The notes beneath the pieces were generated by a model. That model saw only the letters and a list, made by a program, of their open reading frames with translations. It ran no database searches and was not told the DNA's origin. A program made the translations under genes and the position numbers. From an uncultured Sphingomonadaceae bacterium (GTDB lineage Bacteria; Pseudomonadota; Alphaproteobacteria; Sphingomonadales; Sphingomonadaceae): a DNA stretch of 64,000 nt. The stretch spans positions 682,001 through 746,000 of the forward strand of contig CANMEE010000002.1 in the NCBI GenBank assembly GCA_947496865.1, given 5' to 3'. Of the stretch, positions 58,070-64,000 are shown piece by piece (position 1 is the first letter of the stretch; the number at the start of each line of letters is the position of its first letter).

Positions 58070-58104
58070 AAACCTTCAAGTTGAAAATGATATAGATTCC
58101 ATAA

Positions 58105-61100
58105 GTGTCTTATTTAGATAAATTATTATCCGCAGAAAGCGGCATGACACTTGCCGGTGTAACGGCAGGCTATCGTCCCTATTGTCTGGCGGATATCGCC
58201 GTTCAATCCGGCAAACGCACCGTATTCATTGCCACTGACGATGCCGCATTGAGCGCGGTGGCAGAAGCCGCGCGCTATTTTCAACCCGCGTTGGAGATCA
58301 TCGAATTTCCAGCATGGGATTGCTTGCCCTATGACCGGGCGTCACCGGCTCTCCATACAACGTCAGAACGCTTGGCCGCTCTTTCACGGCTTGCAGTCTC
58401 TGCCTCCGGTCCGCAACTCGTGGTTACCACTGTAAATGCAGTCACACAGCGGGTGCTGACTCCTGATCGGGTCAAAGAGCTGGTCACGCGGCTAGCTCCT
58501 GGAACTGTGATCGAACAGGAAAAGCTGGTATCTTTTCTCTACGCCAATGGCTTTGTGCGGGTCGATACCGTGGCCGATAGCGGAGAGTTTGCTGCGCGTG
58601 GTGGGCTGATTGATCTTTTCCCGCCCGGCGTTGCCATGCCCCTGCGAATCGATCTCTTTGGTGATGAAATAGAAACGCTGCGGCAATTCGACCCTGCCGA
58701 TCAGCGCACGGTAGGCAATATTGACGGATTTGATCTGTTGCCGGTGTCAGAGGTTTTGCTCGATGAAGACAGCATCACCCGCTTTCGCACCCGTTATCGG
58801 GAGCTATTCGGCGCAGTGGCCACCAGTGATCCGCTTTATCAATCGCTTTCGGAAGGGCGCCGCCTCTCGGGAATGGAGCATTGGCTGCCGCTTATCGAAG
58901 AAAAGCTGGCCAGCTTTTTCGACTATCTGACAGATGATGCGCTTATTTTTCGCGACGCGGCGGTCACAGCTTCAGCGGAAGGCCAATTTTCATCCATTCA
59001 GGATTATTATAAAAACCGCCAAGAGGCCGACAAAGCCAATTTGTCGAGCTATCGCCCGCTAAAGCCGCAAATGCTCTATCTGCAGCCGGCGGAATGGCAT
59101 ATACAGCAAGCTGAAGCGCCGATTCACATCATCAGTGAATTTGATGAACCAGAGTCTGGTAGCGTGTTATCGCTCTCCGTATCATCTCCTCGCGATTTCT
59201 CTCCCGAACGCGCGCGAAACGAGAATATTTACAAGGCTCTGGCCGCCCACCTGAATATACTTACAAAATCCGGCACGACTGCGGTTGTTGCTAGCTATAG
59301 CAAAGGCTCTCGCGCCCGGCTTTTTGACTTGTTGAAAGACCATGACGTCAAGACGGCGATGCTCTGCGACGACTGGGAATCCTGCAGTGCAGCTGACGCT
59401 TCCGTCGCGCTCACCATCTTGCCGTTGGCTGCTGGTTTCCGAGCCGATAATATTGCCCTGCTTACCGAACAGGATATTTTCGGCGACCGATTGGTCCGCA
59501 AGTCAAAGCGCCGCAAAAGCAATGATGCCTTCCTCGCGGAATTATCCGCCCTCAGTCAAGGCGACCTTGTTGTCCATCTGGAGCATGGCATCGGCCTATA
59601 TGAGGGGATTGTCTCCATCCCTGTCGGTGAAAGCCCGCATGACTGCGTGTCCTTAAAATATGCCGGCGGCGACAAACTGTTTGTGCCGGTGGAAAATATT
59701 GATGTTCTGAGCCGCTATGGCGAAGGCGGCGATACCGCAGTGCTCGATCGCTTGGGCGGCGAAGGCTGGCAGCGGCGCAAATCAAAGCTCAAAGAACGCA
59801 TCCGGGCTATTGCTCACGAGCTCCTGAAAACCGCCGCAGCACGGGTGCTTCAGCCAGCAACGCCAGCGCGTATTGAAGCCAGCGATATGGCCGGATTTGT
59901 CGATCGTTTTCCTTATCATGAAACTGATGATCAACAGCAAGCCATCGAAGAAGTCCTCGAAGATATGGGCTCTGGCAAAGCGATGGACCGGCTGGTTTGC
60001 GGAGATGTTGGTTTTGGTAAGACTGAAGTCGCCATGCGCGCGGCTTTCGTAGCCGCAATGGCGGGTATGCAGGTGGCCATCATTGCCCCGACCACTTTGC
60101 TCGCGCGTCAGCATTTCACCAATTTCGAAGAACGCTTTCGCCCCTTCCCACTCAATATCGGCCGGTTATCGCGACTTGTTCCTGCTGCGGAGGCCAAGAA
60201 AACCCGCGAAGGGCTAACTGACGGTAACATCGACATCGTCATTGGCACCCATGCGTTGTTATCAAAATCAATTGATTTTCAAAGACTTGGATTGATCATC
60301 GTCGATGAAGAGCAAAGATTTGGGGTCACGCATAAAGAGCGTTTGAAGGCAATGAAGTCGGACGTTCATGTGCTCACCCTTACCGCAACCCCAATTCCGC
60401 GAACCCTGCAAATGGCGATGACGGGACTACGAGAATTATCGGTGATCCAAACCCCGCCCGTGGATCGGCTGGCGGTGCGCACATATGTCATGCCTTGGGA
60501 TCCGGTGCCGTTGCGCGAAGCGCTGATGCGCGAACATTATCGTGGTGGGCAAAGCTTCATCGTCGTTCCGCGTATCGCGGACCTATCAGAAATACAGGAG
60601 TTTCTGAAAGAATATGCGCCAGAGATCACCTATGTCGTGGCTCATGGTCAAATGCCGCCGGCTCAGGTCGAAGAGCGGATGTCCGCCTTCTATGATAAAA
60701 AATATGACGTCCTATTGGCAACGACGATTGTCGAAAGTGGGCTCGACATTCCAAGCGCCAACACGCTGATCATCCATCGGGCTGATCGCTTTGGGCTGGC
60801 CCAACTTTACCAACTCCGCGGTCGGGTCGGGAGATCCAAAACACGCGCCTATGCCTATATGGTCACACCAAAAGACAGGATCATCACCGAAAAAGCTGAA
60901 AAACGGCTCAAAATCCTCGGTGACCTCGACAGTCTTGGCGCTGGATTTGAATTGGCCAGCCATGACCTCGACATTCGCGGCGCTGGCAATTTGCTGGGTG
61001 ACGAACAATCCGGTCAAATCCGCGAGGTGGGCTTTGAACTTTATCAGTCGATGTTAGAAGATGCGATTCTGGAAGCCAAGGCAAAGGGCGCCGGGCTGGA

Positions 61101-61575
61101 AGCAGAGACCGAGAGTTTCTCGCCACAAATTACGGTGGATGCACCGATTCTTATTCCAGAAAATTACGTGCCTGACCTTTCCCTTCGTATGGGCCTCTAC
61201 CGCCGTATGAACGGGCTCGGCAGCCATCAGGAAATCCAAGCTTTTGCAGCAGAGATGATTGACCGGTTCGGAGAATTGCCCGTGGAAACGGACAATTTGC
61301 TCAAGCTGATGGAAATCAAGTTAAACTGCGTCAAAGCCCATATCGCCAAGATTGAAATGGGTCCACGCGGCGCGTTGGTCAGTTTTCACAAGGACAAATT
61401 CCCTAATGTTCCCGGATTGCTCGCCTATGCCGAGCGACTGAAAGGAACCGCGCGGATTAGGCCCGATAACAAGCTGTTCATCGAACGACGGTGGCGTGAT
61501 CCGCGTTCGCGGCTTCATGGCCTTACGCAGCTCAGCGGCGGACTATCGAAACTGGCGCAGCAAAAAACCAGCTAG
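58105..61575 (+). CDS. mfd: Transcription-repair coupling factor Mfd
   Basis: A 1156-residue translocase that removes stalled RNA polymerase and recruits UvrA. The N-terminal UvrB-like part, the RNA polymerase-interaction domain (about 475-540; GDLVVHLEHGIGLYEGI) and the RecG-like motor are visible. Walker A GDVGFGKTEVAM starts near residue 633, and the DEEQ box is IIVDEEQRFGVTHKE. The C-terminal TRCF domain follows. The start is GTG at 58105. The stop lies in a CTAG that also holds the convergent EAL gene stop. Confidence 0.98.
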   Translation: MSYLDKLLSAESGMTLAGVTAGYRPYCLADIAVQSGKRTVFIATDDAALSAVAEAARYFQPALEIIEFPAWDCLPYDRASPALHTTSERLAALSRLAVSASGPQLVVTTVNAVTQRVLTPDRVKELVTRLAPGTVIEQEKLVSFLYANGFVRVDTVADSGEFAARGGLIDLFPPGVAMPLRIDLFGDEIETLRQFDPADQRTVGNIDGFDLLPVSEVLLDEDSITRFRTRYRELFGAVATSDPLYQSLSEGRRLSGMEHWLPLIEEKLASFFDYLTDDALIFRDAAVTASAEGQFSSIQDYYKNRQEADKANLSSYRPLKPQMLYLQPAEWHIQQAEAPIHIISEFDEPESGSVLSLSVSSPRDFSPERARNENIYKALAAHLNILTKSGTTAVVASYSKGSRARLFDLLKDHDVKTAMLCDDWESCSAADASVALTILPLAAGFRADNIALLTEQDIFGDRLVRKSKRRKSNDAFLAELSALSQGDLVVHLEHGIGLYEGIVSIPVGESPHDCVSLKYAGGDKLFVPVENIDVLSRYGEGGDTAVLDRLGGEGWQRRKSKLKERIRAIAHELLKTAAARVLQPATPARIEASDMAGFVDRFPYHETDDQQQAIEEVLEDMGSGKAMDRLVCGDVGFGKTEVAMRAAFVAAMAGMQVAIIAPTTLLARQHFTNFEERFRPFPLNIGRLSRLVPAAEAKKTREGLTDGNIDIVIGTHALLSKSIDFQRLGLIIVDEEQRFGVTHKERLKAMKSDVHVLTLTATPIPRTLQMAMTGLRELSVIQTPPVDRLAVRTYVMPWDPVPLREALMREHYRGGQSFIVVPRIADLSEIQEFLKEYAPEITYVVAHGQMPPAQVEERMSAFYDKKYDVLLATTIVESGLDIPSANTLIIHRADRFGLAQLYQLRGRVGRSKTRAYAYMVTPKDRIITEKAEKRLKILGDLDSLGAGFELASHDLDIRGAGNLLGDEQSGQIREVGFELYQSMLEDAILEAKAKGAGLEAETESFSPQITVDAPILIPENYVPDLSLRMGLYRRMNGLGSHQEIQAFAAEMIDRFGELPVETDNLLKLMEIKLNCVKAHIAKIEMGPRGALVSFHKDKFPNVPGLLAYAERLKGTARIRPDNKLFIERRWRDPRSRLHGLTQLSGGLSKLAQQKTS

Positions 61576-63482
61576 TTGCTTCTGAGAGCAAATATCTCAA
61601 ATTCTTCTGGTGATATCGGCCCAGATCTCAAGAATCCTTGGAAATATTCGCAACCTTGCTCCGCGAGCGTTTCCAGCTGCGCTTCGGTTTCCACCCCTTC
61701 GGCAATGACAGCCAGATCAAGGCTGCGCGCCATATCGATAATTGATTTGACCACGACCTGATCTTTCACAGAACCGCTAATATCGCCCGTCAGTCCGCTG
61801 TCTATTTTCAAATAGTCCAATGGCAGGTTTTTGAGATAGGCTAGACTACTATATCCCGTTCCAAAATCATCTATCGCGATGCGCAAACCTTCCTCTCTCA
61901 ACTCTGCAAGGCGTGTTGAGGCGCTGGCAAAATTCCCAATCAACTCAGATTCGGTAATCTCCAACGTGGTTCGATCCGCGGAAAAGCCGGTCTCTGTTAT
62001 ATTTTGAATCATATTCTGTACGAAATCACCATTGGCCAAATCACCCGCAGTGACATTGACGGAAAGCCGTAAAAACGAGAGGCTATCGGGCCATTTTGCG
62101 GCCGTTGCAAAAGCCTGCTTGTGGATATGCAATGATAGAAGCTCCATCAAACCCGCCCGTTCCGCCACCGAAAATAGAGTGGCGGCACCCAGAAACCCAA
62201 GCGTTGGATGGTTCCAACGCGCCAAAGCTTCAGCGCCAATCAATTGTCCGCCATCCACCTTTATCTGCGGCTGCAGGGCAATGGTAATTTCGTCGCGCTC
62301 CAACGCATGGGCAAGATCGCTTTCCAACTGCTGCTCCAGCAATATGTCTTTTTCGGACGAACCGCTGATTTGGACGGGCAGCGCGTCGGACGTCATGGCC
62401 TCAGCAAGTGCCAGTGTAGCGCGCCTAATCAATAGCGTTTCGTCCGCAGATTCCCGCACCGTTGCAACACCCGCACGCGCGACCAAGCCGATGTTTCGGC
62501 CATCCACAGACACGCGTTCAAAATTTCGACTGAGCAGCTGTTCGGCATATTCTGCAAATTTTTTAGCTATATTGGCGGATCGGTCATCCAATATCATCGT
62601 TACCACGAAATTCTGACCGTCCATTCTCGCGACGATATGTTCATCCGACGAATGATCTGCGGTTTCGACCATCAGACGTTGACCAATACGGCGCATAATT
62701 TCGTCGCCCACTGCCCGGCCATAGGCAGCGTTGATCGTGCCAAAATTCTTCAGGCCAAATATAATGATACCCAGCCCATGCCCCTGTTCCAGACGCGAGC
62801 GCATCCAGCCTCTTGCCGCCGAACCATTGCGCAGACCCGATAAGAGATCATAGCCAGCCCATCCGTGACCGCCACCGTCTGGGTTCACCCGTTCCAGACG
62901 ACCATATATCCGCTCGCCGGAAACGTGCAGATGATGGATGACTTTGTCGCCATTTAACAAATGCACTACTGCCGCCTGAGCGGCCCCCGTGCGCAGCCGG
63001 CCCATCGCCCCGCGAACTCGGGATCGCTCTTCTCTGGATAATATTCGAAAAATGCCCGTGACGGGATAGCGACTAAAATCCACGTCTCCGAGATTTTCTT
63101 TCAGCTTGTCGCTTACCCAGCTTTGGCTGGCATCACTTTTTGAAAATGACCATCGTTCGTCAGCTTGCGATAGCAAGTGGTTGAAATTCTGAGCTGCTTC
63201 GGTCCCGCCCCGGATATTCTCCACATAACGATAGGCAAAATTTATCGCTTGCTGCAGATCGGCCTGGCTATTGGCAATGTCCAGGAAATGAGTGGCTCCT
63301 GCGTCATAGCATTTGCCTGCTATATTCTCCTCTGCGGTTTGATCGGCTAGCGCAAGGATCGCAATGCCACTCCCTTCGACCAGCGCGGCAATATCGACCA
63401 TCGCTTCGAGCCCGTCTGCAACCGCTTCACGTATATCTACCACAGCAATTAATGCATTGGATGATAGCAAGCGTGCCTGCAA
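61572..63482 (-). CDS. EAL-domain cyclic di-GMP phosphodiesterase with degenerate GGDEF domain
   Basis: A 636-residue protein. The N-terminal part (1-110) resembles a receiver-like fold, the middle (about 210-365) is GGDEF-like but reads AVGDEI, not GGDEF, so cyclase activity is unlikely. The C-terminal EAL domain keeps AEALARW, the NVTAG asparagine, LEITESEL, the DDFGTGYSSL loop and AEGVETEAQ, so it should cleave cyclic di-GMP. Its stop shares a CTAG with mfd. The first usable start is a TTG at 63482, yet in-frame, domain-like sequence continues upstream to about 63653 with no ATG, GTG or TTG, so the true start is uncertain. Confidence 0.88.
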   Translation of the reverse strand: MQARLLSSNALIAVVDIREAVADGLEAMVDIAALVEGSGIAILALADQTAEENIAGKCYDAGATHFLDIANSQADLQQAINFAYRYVENIRGGTEAAQNFNHLLSQADERWSFSKSDASQSWVSDKLKENLGDVDFSRYPVTGIFRILSREERSRVRGAMGRLRTGAAQAAVVHLLNGDKVIHHLHVSGERIYGRLERVNPDGGGHGWAGYDLLSGLRNGSAARGWMRSRLEQGHGLGIIIFGLKNFGTINAAYGRAVGDEIMRRIGQRLMVETADHSSDEHIVARMDGQNFVVTMILDDRSANIAKKFAEYAEQLLSRNFERVSVDGRNIGLVARAGVATVRESADETLLIRRATLALAEAMTSDALPVQISGSSEKDILLEQQLESDLAHALERDEITIALQPQIKVDGGQLIGAEALARWNHPTLGFLGAATLFSVAERAGLMELLSLHIHKQAFATAAKWPDSLSFLRLSVNVTAGDLANGDFVQNMIQNITETGFSADRTTLEITESELIGNFASASTRLAELREEGLRIAIDDFGTGYSSLAYLKNLPLDYLKIDSGLTGDISGSVKDQVVVKSIIDMARSLDLAVIAEGVETEAQLETLAEQGCEYFQGFLRSGPISPEEFEIFALRSN

Positions 63483-63772
63483 ACCAGCACGCCGGCGCGC
63501 AGAGCTGACACTCCATCCGGTGGCAGATATTTTGGCTGCCAGCGGGTCGCGGTCATGAAAGGACAGCAGAAAGAGATGCTTTATACCCTTGTGACCCGAT
63601 TCAGATGATGATGACTGCGTGACTGAAAATGCCCCTATTTGCCGATTCTTGGTTCACGACGCTACGAGACCAATATCCTATTCTTTTCCATAGCGGCTAA
63701 ATCTTTATAGGCCGTTGCTTGCCCCCAAACAAAACGCTAGCATTTCGGCCAACTATTGAACGGAAATATATA

Positions 63773-64000
63773 ATGCTCGACGGATTTGGCCGGAAAATCG
63801 ATTATTTGCGCATCTCGGTTACTGACCGATGCAATTTCCGTTGCCAATATTGCATGTCCGAAAATATGACATTCATGCCTAAGAGCGAGCTGCTGACACT
63901 GGAGGAAATCACCCTGATTGCCGAACGGTTTATCGGTCATGGTGTCAAGAAAATCCGCCTGACGGGCGGCGAACCGCTTGTAAGACGGGATATGAGCGAT
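63773..64000 (+). CDS. moaA: GTP 3',8-cyclase MoaA, N-terminal part
   Basis: Seventy-six codons run off the right edge. They begin [20 protein letters not shown] and contain the radical SAM cluster cysteines (Cys20, Cys24 and Cys27 in CNFRCQYC) and [11 protein letters not shown]. MoaA starts molybdopterin biosynthesis from GTP. An AT-rich stretch with TATATA lies just before the ATG. The rest of the gene is outside the window. Confidence 0.95.
   Translation, partial: MLDGFGRKIDYLRISVTDRCNFRCQYCMSENMTFMPKSELLTLEEITLIAERFIGHGVKKIRLTGGEPLVRRDMSD

Overview
The window is a gene-dense stretch of an alphaproteobacterial chromosome, most likely from the order Sphingomonadales and of the Sphingorhabdus/Parasphingorhabdus type. 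The grounds are the fused ispDF gene, the carA-rraB-carB, yqeY-dnaG-rpoD and recG/sdhE-mfd neighbourhoods, the lipoyl-bearing pyruvate dehydrogenase E1 beta subunit, DUF4170, lysoplasmalogenase and TadG/TadE genes, and the overall protein style. Genus is an inference from recognition, not a search. Base composition is moderate and looks even across the window. I saw no prophage, insertion sequence, CRISPR array or rRNA operon. No gap between genes exceeds 300 bases.

Layout. 1-4.9 kb: the first 70 codons of ntrB, dusB, ispDF, a small secreted protein, a PncC-type amidohydrolase, a RatA/COQ10-like protein and lipA. 5-7.5 kb: a tightly packed four-gene operon of an SbtA-type bicarbonate transporter, a PII-like protein, a beta-carbonic anhydrase and a flavin-dependent oxidase-like protein. 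7.5-13.3 kb: NYN-domain protein, ABC-F factor EttA, M28 peptidase, a lipoprotein, a PilZ-like protein and two tRNAs. 13.3-19.8 kb: polysaccharide deacetylase, an unusual histidine kinase, an Lrp-type regulator, a repeat-rich secreted protein, YaaA and an SDR. 19.9-27.4 kb: gyrA, GNAT, TauD-like dioxygenase, lysoplasmalogenase, trmFO, EF-hand protein and a squalene-synthase-like protein. 27.5-30.8 kb: TadG-TadE-TadE pilus-associated genes.

30.8-35.1 kb carries eno-ftsB-pdhA-pdhB on the minus strand. 35.3-37.4 kb is a plus-strand envelope/stress-like cluster (Lys/Ala-rich DUF883-like protein, holin-family membrane protein, DUF3618 protein, amphipathic-repeat protein, DUF4170). 37.4-43.5 kb is carA-rraB-carB-greA-rhomboid on the minus strand. 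43.7-48.5 kb is yqeY, a DUF559 nuclease-like gene framed by inverted GC-rich repeats, dnaG and rpoD. 48.5-53.9 kb holds a possibly structured RNA, a hypothetical gene, a MoxR ATPase/VWA pair, small unknown genes, and a NamZ-like/DOMON-like pair. 54-64 kb holds tyrS, a PilZ gene, recG, sdhE, mfd, an EAL/GGDEF gene with no canonical start for its full frame, and the beginning of moaA.

Most genes are housekeeping: isoprenoid, lipoate, pyrimidine and molybdopterin synthesis, glycolysis to acetyl-CoA, replication, transcription, transcription-coupled repair and tRNA modification. The most interesting accessory features are the bicarbonate/PII/carbonic anhydrase operon in an apparent heterotroph, the repeat-framed DUF559 cassette that supplies the ribosome-binding site of dnaG, the H1-like tail fused to a membrane anchor, a calcium-loop motif in a TadE-like protein, an atypical histidine kinase and a candidate structured RNA behind rpoD.
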